NCBI RefSeq assembly: GCF_019603315.1
Contig: NZ_CP080649.1
Location: 2,676,176-2,740,175, forward strand
DNA length: 64,000 nt
Direction of reading: 5' to 3'
DNA from: Ruficoccus sp. ZRK36
GTDB taxonomy: Bacteria > Verrucomicrobiota > Verrucomicrobiia > Opitutales > Cerasicoccaceae
Under the pieces are notes generated by a model. It worked only from the letters and a program-made list of their open reading frames with translations, had not been told where the DNA came from and did no database searches. Below, in pieces: positions 51,371 through 60,529 of this stretch (the first letter of the stretch is position 1; every line of letters begins with the position of its first letter). Both the position numbers and the translations under genes were made by a program.

Positions 51371-52359
51371 AGGTAATCAAGGTAAACGAAGACGAATCGC
51401 TGGCGTGGGTCGAGGTCGAGGACCCGGTTTGTGAACCCGGCGGAGTCATTATTGGCATTCACGCTTCCGCGGTAAATCGTGCGGACCTGCTGCAACGCGC
51501 GGGCAAGTACCCGCATCCCCCTGGCTGGCCGGAGTGGCCGGGGCTGGAGGTCGCGGGGGTGATTCTGGAGGTGGGGCAGGATGTCGATGGCTCCCGCTGG
51601 AAAGTCGGGGATAGGGTCTGCGCACTGCTTGGCGGTGGCGGCTATGCTGAAAAGGTTGCCGTGCCTGCGGAGTTGTTGATGCCGGTGCCGGAGGGCTTGT
51701 CGATGGCTGAGGCGGCATCGCTGCCGGAGGTTTTTGCCACGGCCTGGTTGAACCTTGTGAACGAAGCGCACTTGCAGTCTGGCGAGACGATGTTCGTCCA
51801 TGCCGGGGCCAGCGGGGTAGGGATTGCAGCCTTGCAGATTGCCAAGCATCTGGGCGCGCGCACCGTGACCTCGGTAGGGGGGCAGGCCAAGGCCGAGCTG
51901 ATGCGGGAGCTCGGGGTGGACCGCATCGTGAACCACCACGAGGAGTCGGTGGAGTCGGTCTTTGATGAGTGCCTGGCCAGTGGTCACCCTATCGATGTCG
52001 TGCTGGATTGTGTGGGAGGTAAAACCCTCGGCGAAAACCTCTCCAAGCTCGCGCTGGAGGGGCGCTGGGTGCTGATCGCCACCCTGGGCGGTGTGACGAC
52101 TGAGCTGGCCCTGCGGGCTGTGCTCACGCGGCGTCTTCGGCTCATCGGCAGCACGCTGCGTTCGCGTTCGCTAGAGCAGAAAGAGCGTATCCTGGGCGAA
52201 CTGGTCGAGCAGCTGTGGCCGCAGTTTGAAAGCGGACAGATCAAGCCGGTGGTCCACACCGTCCTGCCGATTGAGCAGACTGATGCCGCTCACCAGATAC
52301 TTAAGAACCGCGAAAACCGGGGTAAGGTTGTATTGACGATTCGTGACGGCGCGGCCTGA
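51367..52359 (+). CDS. NAD(P)H quinone oxidoreductase, PIG3-like MDR protein
   Basis: 330 residues; ATG 51367 overlaps the preceding TGA. HASAVNRADLLQRAGKYPHP and WPGLEVAGVILEVG are hallmarks of the PIG3/TP53I3 quinone reductase family. The NADP loop is VHAGASGVGIAAL. The end GKVVLTIRDG is typical. It is the last gene of the coupled cluster; the usual substrate is a quinone or enone, so here it may reduce an intermediate of the pathway. Confidence 0.9.
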   Translation: MKVIKVNEDESLAWVEVEDPVCEPGGVIIGIHASAVNRADLLQRAGKYPHPPGWPEWPGLEVAGVILEVGQDVDGSRWKVGDRVCALLGGGGYAEKVAVPAELLMPVPEGLSMAEAASLPEVFATAWLNLVNEAHLQSGETMFVHAGASGVGIAALQIAKHLGARTVTSVGGQAKAELMRELGVDRIVNHHEESVESVFDECLASGHPIDVVLDCVGGKTLGENLSKLALEGRWVLIATLGGVTTELALRAVLTRRLRLIGSTLRSRSLEQKERILGELVEQLWPQFESGQIKPVVHTVLPIEQTDAAHQILKNRENRGKVVLTIRDGAA

Positions 52360-52400
52360 GCCGCCTGCTTTCGCGCTCCCGAAAAGGGAAATTATTTGCT

Positions 52401-53099
52401 ATGTCCAGTTACCATATAACGGGCATTATCAGTGCGCTTTTGTCCATTTTGGCCTCGGCCGGGCTGGCGACACAGGTGCGCCTGCTGTGGAAACGCCACC
52501 GCGAGCGCCAGGAGGGGCAGTCCATCTCCGAGGGGCTATCACTGAACCGATTCGTGACGAGCTTCATTGTTTTTCTGGCATTGTTCACATACGGAGGGCT
52601 GCTCAATCCGTTTAACCACTACCTCGCCTGGCCCCGTGTACTTGGCATTTTTCTGGTGTTGTTAATCCTGTGGATTATTTTTCGTGACCGACAGTGCCGC
52701 GGATCGGGCTGGGCTTTCATCGGCTGTTTATGCGCCTTTTTGGTCTCGGTACTGGTGATCGCCTTTGGGCGCCCCATTGAGAACCCAAACCCGGTCGTGC
52801 TGCCGAGTCTGGTGGTGGTGGTGAGCCTGCTGTATCTGCAGGGAGGGATCATCCAGATGCAGATGATTCGTCGGCTCCGCAAGACCGGCAGCCTCTCTCA
52901 GGGGATGCACCTGCTCTTTGTGCTCAAGGATGTCTCTCTGGTCACCTTTGCGATCGCGATGGGGGCGCGGGACGGCTGGCCCATCCTGTTTACCTGTGCG
53001 ATCGGGCTGACGGTTAATGTCGGGACGCTGTGGTGCTTCCGGTGGGTGCGGCGGCAGGACTTCGACGACTCTGTCGCGAAGGATGCGGCTGCGAGCTGA
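52401..53099 (+). CDS. Seven-helix membrane protein, PQ-loop/SWEET-like
   Basis: 232 residues with about seven hydrophobic segments. ATQVRLLWKRHRERQEGQSI followed by SEGLSLNRFVTSF resembles the PQ-loop repeat of small sugar or amino-acid transporters (QV-x-x-x-W/K...S-x-G-L-S). A second such repeat (QGGIIQMQMIRRLRKTGS then LSQGMHLLFVLKD) is present after a central helix, giving a 3+1+3 layout. Substrate unknown. Lies 41 bp after the oxidoreductase cluster, possibly the last gene of the operon. Confidence 0.68.
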   Translation: MSSYHITGIISALLSILASAGLATQVRLLWKRHRERQEGQSISEGLSLNRFVTSFIVFLALFTYGGLLNPFNHYLAWPRVLGIFLVLLILWIIFRDRQCRGSGWAFIGCLCAFLVSVLVIAFGRPIENPNPVVLPSLVVVVSLLYLQGGIIQMQMIRRLRKTGSLSQGMHLLFVLKDVSLVTFAIAMGARDGWPILFTCAIGLTVNVGTLWCFRWVRRQDFDDSVAKDAAAS

Positions 53100-53439
53100 C
53101 ATTCAGACGAGATCGGGCTTTGGATTGTTTTTAAGGTTTTGCATATAAACTATTTACATCTCTTTTCTCAACTGTGTGAATGAGGGTGGGGTTGCATCAC
53201 TGGCAGGCTCTCACTACGCCATTAGATGTTTCCTGTGTCGAAAGATTGCTTAAAACTACCTGCAAGGGGGAGTAGGATGCATTAGCATACTCCTTTGCTT
53301 TATCTCCATCCCGTCACAGGGAGTCACTCTACCATCATTGCTTTCAGCTGTTTATTTTCTGGCCCGATGCTATCTATGGGTATCGGTGCCAGGTGAAATG
53401 TGCCTTTGAGATCCCCAACGAAAGAAGAGAAAATCTACC
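53100..53439. other. Intergenic region with hairpin
   Basis: No gene seen. Contains the bulged hairpin at 53262-53298 and the leader of the LVIVD-repeat gene; no confident promoter hexamers. Confidence 0.45.
53262..53298 (+). other. Bulged hairpin upstream of LVIVD gene
   Basis: GCAAGG/CCTTTGC outer stem, GGAGT/ACTCC and ATGC-ATTA-GCAT tip form a long imperfect hairpin about 140 bp before the start codon. Could be a terminator of the upstream gene (no strong T run) or a leader element. Confidence 0.35.
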
Positions 53440-56067
53440 ATGCGTATGTTTAATAAAACCCTTTGTCTGATGCTTGCCCTGTTCACCACGATTGGAGTGG
53501 TTACCAATGCCGATGCTGTGGGGGCGAGCGACGTCACCCTGGTCGGCCAAAAGTACGGATCGATGGAAATGGTCCGGGTCGATGACTGTGAGGGTCTGAC
53601 AGAGGCTTGGGAGCTCGATTGTACGGCCTCGGCAAAGCCCGGAGACTTTGGCCTAAGCTTTCCGGCTGCACCGTTTGATCTGCAAAAAGGAAAAGTCTAT
53701 ACGCTCAGCTTTTATGCAAAGCTGTCTGACGTATTCGATACGATTACGGTGTCGATCGACAGTGATTCCGGTAAAAAAACGGCAGGCTTTACGTATCAGC
53801 TTTCCGGGCAATGGACGCAGATTTTTGTGCCCTTTAAAGCCACAGGTCAGGAAGCACGCATCACCATGACCCTTGGCGGTGAACCCCAGAAGGTCTATGT
53901 CGGCGGCCTCCGTGTCGAGGCCAGCGGTGTGCCGTTCGAGGAGACTAAGAGCGGCTACTACATGGTCGAGTCTGATGGCTGGGAAACGGTCGTCATTGAC
54001 TGGGATCAGGGCATGGGAATCGGTGAGTGCACGGACGTGATTGCAAATGGCGAGTATATCTATGCCATTACGAAGCGTGCTCTCCACGTCTTTAAGACCA
54101 ATGGCAGGGGAGAGGACCCGACGCTGGTTAAAAGCACCGAGCCGTACGGCGATTTACGGCAGATGAGCATGACGGATGACAAGAAGGCGATCGTCGCGAC
54201 CGCCAGGGCGAATGAAGTCTATGTCTTCGACATCTCGGACCCTGAGAACCCGGTTGTCGCCTCACGGATTGACTCGATCGAGGCCGCCACGGGCATCGAT
54301 GTACAGGGCAAGTACTGCTATATCGCGGACAGATCCTACGGCGTTGATATCTTTGACATTTCAGACATCTATAACCCCGTCATGGTCTCGAATATCCCGG
54401 CCGGAGAGAGCCAGGACTGCAAGGTGTATGATGGCTATCTATACATCGGCATATGGGGCGCCCGCAAGGTCCGCATCTGCGATGTGCGCGATGTCGACAA
54501 CCCGAAGATCATTGGTGATATCCAGCTGAGAGGTCGCGGCGATGGCGTGAATATCAAGGACGGGATTCTCTATGCTGCCACCGGCCACATGGAGGACTGG
54601 GAGCCGCAGTCCACAAGCCAGGGCTACGGCAACGGCAACGGTATGGAAATCTACGATGTGCGGGACCCGAGAAAGCCTGTCCTGCTTTCAAGAGTCCGGA
54701 CGGATGGGCAGATGTACTGCTCGTACCCCGACATCTGGCGGGTGAGCGTCGCCGGTGACTATGCGTACCTGTCGAGCACCTATAACGGTATCTACGTGTA
54801 CGACACGACCGACAAGCGCCTGCCGCGGCGCGTTGCGCACATCGATGTCGTCACTGAAAAGGGTGAGCCCGGGTATGCGGACCTGAAGCGGAAGTCCACC
54901 TGGGTCTATCCTTTTGATACGGAGAAGGTCCGAAACGGTGCCCTCATCGATTGCGACGTGCAGGATGGAACCATGTACATCGCCAACACTTCTAATGACC
55001 TGTACGTGCTTCACGGTAAGGACTACCTGGCTGAGGCTACAGACGAGAACGACTCCACGGTCTTCCCCGGTCAGGATTACAGCGGCACCTATTACACAAA
55101 TGACCTCGCCGCAATGGGCTTTAAGAACCCCAAGCTCTTTAAGCCCGGCAGCCAGGTGTGGAGCAGTGCCAGGTATGGTGACTATACCTACGTGGCTTCA
55201 GGCTCAGATGGTATTTACGTGATCGACGATGACATGAACGTCATCAGCCAGTATCCGTCGAACGACATTACAAATGACATCCAGATCGTTGGGAACCGGA
55301 TCTATGCGGCGGAAAATACGGCTGGACTGTGCATTTACGAGATCGACGAGGCCAGTCCCGAGAAGATTACCCTCAAAGGGACCTATAAACAGGGAGTCAT
55401 GCCGATCGTCGAGGTAGCACCTTCGCCGGATGCCAGATATGCTCTGGTCCAGACGGGTAATGTCTCTGCACTGCTCGATGTCTCGGATATCGAGCACCCG
55501 ACGCTGTACAAGCGATTCCCCTACACCATGGTTTACCAGAACCAGATGACACGCGAGTGCGCTCAAGACCGCTATCTGATGATCTACACCCCCTACTCAA
55601 AGACGGTGGTCTGCGACTTTGGTGAGGACGGTAGCTATGAGAAGCCGGAGATCCACACCTCCTGGAAGATCAATTCCTCTAAGCATCGAGTCGGTGGGCT
55701 GGCGGCTGACGGTGACTTCGTCCTGGCGATGGTGGGCGATAGCGTCTGCCGCTTTGATCCCTCAAATGAAGAAGTCTACAAGATGCCCCTCGGGAGTAAT
55801 CCCGACCTGCAGTTGTTTCAGGTAAAAGGTGTTCACGGAAAACCGTCCGTGATTGGTGATTACGTATTCGTTGCGGATCGCATGAGCGGAGACCTTTCTA
55901 TCCTGAAGCTGTCTGAAGACCGCAGCGAGCCACCCGTCCTGGTGAAGGAAGCCACCTTTAAAGGCAACCCTGCGCGTGCGACAGCAGTGGGAGAGCGTGT
56001 CTACCTTCCCCTTGGCTACGGTGGTCTTGCCAGCTTCGATATGGCAGGTCTTTCCAGTGAGGACTAG
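53440..56067 (+). CDS. Large secreted LVIVD-repeat (beta-propeller-like) protein
   Basis: 875 residues. Signal peptide 1-27 (CLMLALFTTIGVVTNADAVG). A CBM-like jelly roll (about 45-165: YTLSFYAKLSDVFDTITVSI) is followed by multiple LVIVD repeats such as VYVFDISDPENPVVASRID, VDIFDISDIYNPVMVSNI and MEIYDVRDPRKPVLLSRV. These fold as a propeller and occur in surface and S-layer-like proteins. No catalytic residues recognised. A strong terminator follows at 56116. The neighbouring sugar loci suggest binding of polysaccharide or a cell-surface role. Confidence 0.85.
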   Translation: MRMFNKTLCLMLALFTTIGVVTNADAVGASDVTLVGQKYGSMEMVRVDDCEGLTEAWELDCTASAKPGDFGLSFPAAPFDLQKGKVYTLSFYAKLSDVFDTITVSIDSDSGKKTAGFTYQLSGQWTQIFVPFKATGQEARITMTLGGEPQKVYVGGLRVEASGVPFEETKSGYYMVESDGWETVVIDWDQGMGIGECTDVIANGEYIYAITKRALHVFKTNGRGEDPTLVKSTEPYGDLRQMSMTDDKKAIVATARANEVYVFDISDPENPVVASRIDSIEAATGIDVQGKYCYIADRSYGVDIFDISDIYNPVMVSNIPAGESQDCKVYDGYLYIGIWGARKVRICDVRDVDNPKIIGDIQLRGRGDGVNIKDGILYAATGHMEDWEPQSTSQGYGNGNGMEIYDVRDPRKPVLLSRVRTDGQMYCSYPDIWRVSVAGDYAYLSSTYNGIYVYDTTDKRLPRRVAHIDVVTEKGEPGYADLKRKSTWVYPFDTEKVRNGALIDCDVQDGTMYIANTSNDLYVLHGKDYLAEATDENDSTVFPGQDYSGTYYTNDLAAMGFKNPKLFKPGSQVWSSARYGDYTYVASGSDGIYVIDDDMNVISQYPSNDITNDIQIVGNRIYAAENTAGLCIYEIDEASPEKITLKGTYKQGVMPIVEVAPSPDARYALVQTGNVSALLDVSDIEHPTLYKRFPYTMVYQNQMTRECAQDRYLMIYTPYSKTVVCDFGEDGSYEKPEIHTSWKINSSKHRVGGLAADGDFVLAMVGDSVCRFDPSNEEVYKMPLGSNPDLQLFQVKGVHGKPSVIGDYVFVADRMSGDLSILKLSEDRSEPPVLVKEATFKGNPARATAVGERVYLPLGYGGLASFDMAGLSSED

Positions 56068-56115
56068 CACACCCGCCGATGGCGTCCACAGGGCGCGTCG
56101 GCAGCCATTCTTTCG

Positions 56116-56152
56116 AAAAGCTCAGAGCATGATGCGTGCTCTGAGCTTTTTT
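56116..56152 (+). terminator. Rho-independent terminator of LVIVD gene
   Basis: AAAGCTCAGAGCA (56117-56129) and TGCTCTGAGCTTT (56137-56149) form a perfect 13-bp stem with a 7-nt loop, followed by a T6 run. It lies 50 bp after the stop codon. Confidence 0.9.
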
Positions 56153-56626
56153 GTGTAGTTGCGGGGAGGCGTCAGCCTTCAGTTAGCCGTATGCCAGGAT
56201 GACGGTTGTGTAGAGTTGGTCGGCCGTTGTGGCGGAGACAGGAGCGCCCCTCTCGCCATCTCGGGGATGTCTACTCAGAGGAGCGATGGGGGATCAATGC
56301 CGACTGGCTCGCTGGAGGGCGGCTATTTGGCAGGGCTAGGCAGCAAATAACGATGCACATTTCTTTCTGCGCACGTACTGCGTACGAGATTCTTAGCCGT
56401 ATCCGTCAGGGGTAGACTAAAGCCCGCCCCGTGATAGATCCTGTAAAAGAAAAAGCCCTGCGGATAGACACGGCCTGGATATGCGCCATCCGAAGCTCCG
56501 AACGCAGCATCTGCGTGTCGGAGCCTTGGACGACTATCCAACTTACAACCCGTTTTGGGATGTTAAAAGAGAGAGGACGGGAGTGCCACGCGGTGAGAGT
56601 CCACGCGCGGATACCGTGTGTACGCC
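56153..56626. other. Intergenic region with no supported gene
   Basis: 474 bp between convergent genes. Short open frames on both strands have no recognisable domain, signal or start signal. No repeat or RNA gene seen. Confidence 0.5.
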
Positions 56627-57484
56627 TTAGGAGCGCTGCTTGAGCAGTCGCTTGCGCAGCGCGATCAGCATGCCTGCCAGACCGGCGATGAGCATATAGG
56701 AGGAGGACGGCTCAGGGATGCTGATGTCGGAGCTGACCTTGAGGTTGTCCAGATAGAGTGTCCCTGCGAAGTCGGACTCGCTGTTGGCGCTTCTTTTGGC
56801 GTTAAAGTTGACCATTTGGATAAGTGATCCGGCGGGATCTTCGCCAGCCGTTCCCCAGTCATGTGCAATCTGGACGCCATTGAGATAGACATCCATGCTG
56901 TAGGCGGCGATAGAGCCACCTGCGTAAATCATGGACTCGTCTGTATTGTTAAATACGATCGAGAGCGTATTGGCCGTATCCATATCGTAGGTGACGGCCG
57001 TTGCTGGATCTCTGGTCACATATTGGCCGTACGCTTTCATGATCTCTCCGTTTTGGATGTAGATACCGAAGCTGGTCTTTGTGTTGCCGTCACCAGTGCC
57101 GAAGCGAAGGATGAAGCCCGCTCCGTTAAAGAGGTCGTCTGAGGCATCGTAGAAGTCGAGATCGATCTGGCCGGTATAGGTACCGGTAAAAGAAGACGTG
57201 GCGTCCGACATGTTCTGGTTATTTGTGACGCTGGTGTCAGCGATATAGCCGTACTGGTTGTCGGCGCCGAAGTAGTCGCCGCTGTCGTGGGCCTCGAAGT
57301 ACACGTCATTGGTATTCGTCGTGCTCGACCAGTATGGACTGGCGCTGGTGATAGCACTGCCGGGGGTGTAGCTTTCGAAGTTCTCGAAGTACAGGACCTC
57401 GGCGGAGGAGGTTAACGGGAGCGCACCCGCGAGGATCGATGCGGAGAACAGGATGGGAGTGAGCTTTGAGTTGGATGTTTTCAT
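56627..57484 (-). CDS. PEP-CTERM sorting-domain protein (LamG-like body)
   Basis: 285 residues from ATG 57484; the frame extends 34 codons upstream but the signal peptide begins here (MKTSNSKLTPILFSASILAG). YFENFESYTPGSAI and the alternating strands with DSTVTNNQNMSDATS and VYLNGVQIAHDWGT look like a concanavalin/LamG-type jelly roll. The tail ISIPEPSSSYMLIAGLAGML followed by RKRLLKQRS is a canonical PEP-CTERM signal. Last gene of the minus-strand run with a LacI gene upstream. Confidence 0.85.
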   Translation of the reverse strand: MKTSNSKLTPILFSASILAGALPLTSSAEVLYFENFESYTPGSAITSASPYWSSTTNTNDVYFEAHDSGDYFGADNQYGYIADTSVTNNQNMSDATSSFTGTYTGQIDLDFYDASDDLFNGAGFILRFGTGDGNTKTSFGIYIQNGEIMKAYGQYVTRDPATAVTYDMDTANTLSIVFNNTDESMIYAGGSIAAYSMDVYLNGVQIAHDWGTAGEDPAGSLIQMVNFNAKRSANSESDFAGTLYLDNLKVSSDISIPEPSSSYMLIAGLAGMLIALRKRLLKQRS

Positions 57485-57740
57485 GTGATTCTTGTTTTTA
57501 TGGGGTTGTCGTTGGATTTTTGCAGGAAAGCTGGGGGGCATAGGGGATGCCCTGATCGGTCTGTCTTCGTGTGTAGATCCGGACACATGAACCCCAGGCG
57601 GTCAGGGACCCCAAGTGCACGACACAGAAATGACTTACCCATGCCCAGTATCCTGACGCAGATACCGATCCGTGGAAATACTGCTCCTATTCACGCGCGC
57701 TAGTAAAACGCGGGGCCATGGGCCGGCGAGACAGTCCTTT

Positions 57741-58826
57741 CTAGCGCTGGGAGTTCTTGCGACGAGAGCGGGGAGCTTTCTTGGCCTTTTTACGCTTGAG
57801 GGCAGGCAGAGTGGGGCTGTCATGCCAGATGCCCTCTACGTGGATGCGCAGGACCTTTTCGGGTACACCCGTTTCCCCGCGCTGGAGCATACGCGTGAGG
57901 TGATCCACCGCGACTTCACCCACGTGATAGCCGTCCTCGGTGACGCCGGCGATGCCGACGTCTGTCTGCTCGCAGGAGAGCATCGGACAGACCACCGCCA
58001 GATCCTCAGGGATGCGAAGTCCGCTCCGCTTCATCAGGTTAACCATGTAGTAGCTGTCAACGATGACGGCCTCAGGCTTTTCCTCACGAAGGCGATTGAT
58101 GAAGGCGTCCAGGTCCCATCCCCATGTCCTTTGGTGCACCAGCGGTGGCTCACCGATGCGGTATTGTGCGGCCAGGTACCCGGCCAGAAAGTTGTTATCG
58201 GTCCTGTCATTAATCCCAAATCCAATAGCCAGTGAGATGCGCCGGTAGCCCTTTTCGTGCAGCTTGTGCATGGTCTGTAGCATGGCCCGGTACTGGGTGG
58301 AGCAGACGGTGTGCAGCTCGGGCTTGAGCAGGGAGTACCCGAAGGTGACCATCGAGAAGTCGTCCCAGGGGAAGCCCTCTACCACACGGGGTAGGGGCTG
58401 AGGAAAGAGCAGGATGCCGCGGATGTTGCGGGCCTTGAGGATCGAGGCCTGGCGGTCGTAGGGGATTTCGTTGGGGTTAAACTCGAAGGTCTCCAGCGTG
58501 AAACCGTTTTCCTTCGCGCGGGCAAGGGCCCCCTGATGGTACTGCCTGAATACGCCAACATCCCGCCAATCAAAGTCGCGCTGGTCTGTGAAAACGAGCC
58601 AGGCAAGGGTGCCGTGAAAGGCGTGGCTCCGGGTCGTGTTGCGGTACATGGCCAGCGCCGAGAGCATCGGGTCCGGCGCGTAGCCGAGCTTCCGGGCAGC
58701 CTCTATGACGCGCTCGCGGGTCTTCTCCGGGATGCTGGGGTGGCTGCGCAAGGAGAGCGAAACCGTGGCGCGGTGTACACCGGCCTCTTTGGCAACGTCT
58801 TCCTGGGTAACACGCTTTTTATCCAT
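57741..58826 (-). CDS. LacI-family transcriptional regulator (second copy)
   Basis: 361 residues. HTH VTQEDVAKEAGVHRATVSLS, with VSLSLR where the usual helix reads VSRALR, so the hinge/minor-groove contact may differ. Hinge KLGYAPDPMLSALAMYR and LKARNIRGILLFPQP match the first LacI protein. The C-terminus has a very basic tail (KRKKAKKAPRSRRKNSQR) of unknown role. It lies between the sugar transporter and a PEP-CTERM gene on the same strand, and probably regulates this locus. Confidence 0.92.
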   Translation of the reverse strand: MDKKRVTQEDVAKEAGVHRATVSLSLRSHPSIPEKTRERVIEAARKLGYAPDPMLSALAMYRNTTRSHAFHGTLAWLVFTDQRDFDWRDVGVFRQYHQGALARAKENGFTLETFEFNPNEIPYDRQASILKARNIRGILLFPQPLPRVVEGFPWDDFSMVTFGYSLLKPELHTVCSTQYRAMLQTMHKLHEKGYRRISLAIGFGINDRTDNNFLAGYLAAQYRIGEPPLVHQRTWGWDLDAFINRLREEKPEAVIVDSYYMVNLMKRSGLRIPEDLAVVCPMLSCEQTDVGIAGVTEDGYHVGEVAVDHLTRMLQRGETGVPEKVLRIHVEGIWHDSPTLPALKRKKAKKAPRSRRKNSQR

Positions 58827-58954
58827 GGCAAGTGACCCGGATAAGGTGATGTCGCAACAAAACTTACGTCAAGCGTATACTCATTGTGCAATGGCCTGCC
58901 TGCCGTTTGTTTTCGCAGTGACTCAAGCCTGAAAAAGGCGCGGGGAGGGCGACG

Positions 58955-60364
58955 CTACAGAGAGCGGCGGTGCTCCAACTCCTCGCGAATCTCATGCATT
59001 CGGCCCTTGGTCAGCGGATAGATGATGACCAGTAAGATACCGATAACGATCGAGGTCGTCGGCACAAAGGAATACAGGAAGCGCATCATGAAGATGGTGT
59101 GCTCGCCCTGCGCACCGCCGTGTGCCTGATTGAAGCCCACCCATACCAGAATAAAGCCCGACATACTGTACACGATGGAGAAGGAAAACTTCATGACCCA
59201 GGAGTGGACGCTGCCAAACATACCCTCGCTGCGGGTGCCGGTCTTCAGCTCATCGTAGTCGCACACGTCGGCACGCAGGGAGGCGATGAGCATCCAGAAG
59301 CAGGCGTTACCGGGGGTCATGATCATGGGCGGGATGATTTGCCAGTAGGGGTGCTCTGGTGTGATCAGGAACCACTTGGAGACGGTGCCGACGAGGGCCA
59401 GACTCATGCCGCACAGCAGGATGAGCTTCTTCTCCACGTTAGCAAAGTAGTGCCCCACGACGGCCACCACGAGCATGCTCAGCGGTACATTGCACGCAGC
59501 CAGGATGAAGCCGATCTTTGCCCCGGCCTTGAGGTCGCCGTCGTTGACGTAGTAAACATTCAGGTAGGTGCCCAGCGTGTTCACCATCTGGTTACCGATC
59601 TGCATGAAAATACACAGTCCGATCAACAGCAGAAACGGCCGGTTGGTCATCGTGCTGCGGATGGCCTTGAGGATCGGGACTTTTTTCTGCTTCGCCGCTA
59701 CGCTCATGTAGCGTTCCTTGGAGCGGACCGCACAGATGACCCCCATGACGAGAATGAAGCCGCCCACGATCGTGGTGAGGGTGCGCACACCGGTCAGCGT
59801 GTCCCCAAAGAAGTCAAACTGCGACAGCCAGAAGATGGAGGGCAGGATCAGCCAGCCAAGGCTCTGGATAAAATACACGAACGAGGTCACGCGCGTGCGC
59901 TCCTCGTAGTCAGGTGTCATCTCAGTGAGCAGCGCCTGAAAGCTGACCCCGTACACCGTGGCGCAGGTGTAGAAAAGGATGGTGGCGGTGGCGAAGTAGA
60001 TCGCCATGGCCGTGCCTCCCCAGCCCTCAGGGACGCACCACACCAGCGGGTACAGCAGCCCGCACAGGATGGCCCCGACAAAGAGATAGGGACGCCGCCG
60101 GCCAAAACGCGTGCGGGTATTGTCCGAGACCGCCCCCATGACGGGGTCGGTGACGGCGTCCCAAATACGGACGATCCCAAATACCGTGCTGATCACGGCG
60201 GGATTAAGCCCGAGCACCATGTTATACACCGAGTTGGCCAACGACATGATACCGTTATCGGTCATCATCTGAGCCAGGCCCCCTCCGCCCATGGTCAGTT
60301 TCTCCATGAAGGGAATCTTGTCAGGAGCTTTGGTCTCGCTGTGTGTGTGATGCTCTTTTTTCAC
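58955..60364 (-). CDS. GPH-family (MelB-like) sugar transporter
   Basis: 469 residues with 12 membrane helices. GGGGLAQMMTDNGIMSLANS, IWDAVTDPVMGAVSDNTRTR and FGRRRPYLFVGAILCGLLYP are the cation-binding and loop 2-3 motifs of glycoside-pentoside-hexuronide:cation symporters. It imports an oligosaccharide or uronide with Na+ or H+. It lies 165 bp downstream of the clan-A glycosidase on the same strand, so it probably takes up that enzyme's product. A His-rich N-terminus (KKEHHTHSE) is a minor oddity. Confidence 0.9.
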   Translation of the reverse strand: MKKEHHTHSETKAPDKIPFMEKLTMGGGGLAQMMTDNGIMSLANSVYNMVLGLNPAVISTVFGIVRIWDAVTDPVMGAVSDNTRTRFGRRRPYLFVGAILCGLLYPLVWCVPEGWGGTAMAIYFATATILFYTCATVYGVSFQALLTEMTPDYEERTRVTSFVYFIQSLGWLILPSIFWLSQFDFFGDTLTGVRTLTTIVGGFILVMGVICAVRSKERYMSVAAKQKKVPILKAIRSTMTNRPFLLLIGLCIFMQIGNQMVNTLGTYLNVYYVNDGDLKAGAKIGFILAACNVPLSMLVVAVVGHYFANVEKKLILLCGMSLALVGTVSKWFLITPEHPYWQIIPPMIMTPGNACFWMLIASLRADVCDYDELKTGTRSEGMFGSVHSWVMKFSFSIVYSMSGFILVWVGFNQAHGGAQGEHTIFMMRFLYSFVPTTSIVIGILLVIIYPLTKGRMHEIREELEHRRSL

Positions 60365-60529
60365 CGTGATTTCTAAAATGTATTGAAGGTCGTGCCGACC
60401 AAACTCCCAGACGAGGTCGTTGGTGTCTCTGTGGGAACTGCGTGCTGCGTGAGCGACGAAGTTACCTGCATAGCTGTCGCATAGGCTCGGGGATACGGCG
60501 TGATGCCATACCCGTGCTTACGAGGGCTC

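Noticed and set aside
56159-56541. Small open frames on both strands in the gap after the LVIVD gene
   Set aside because: Overlap each other, no domain or signal peptide.
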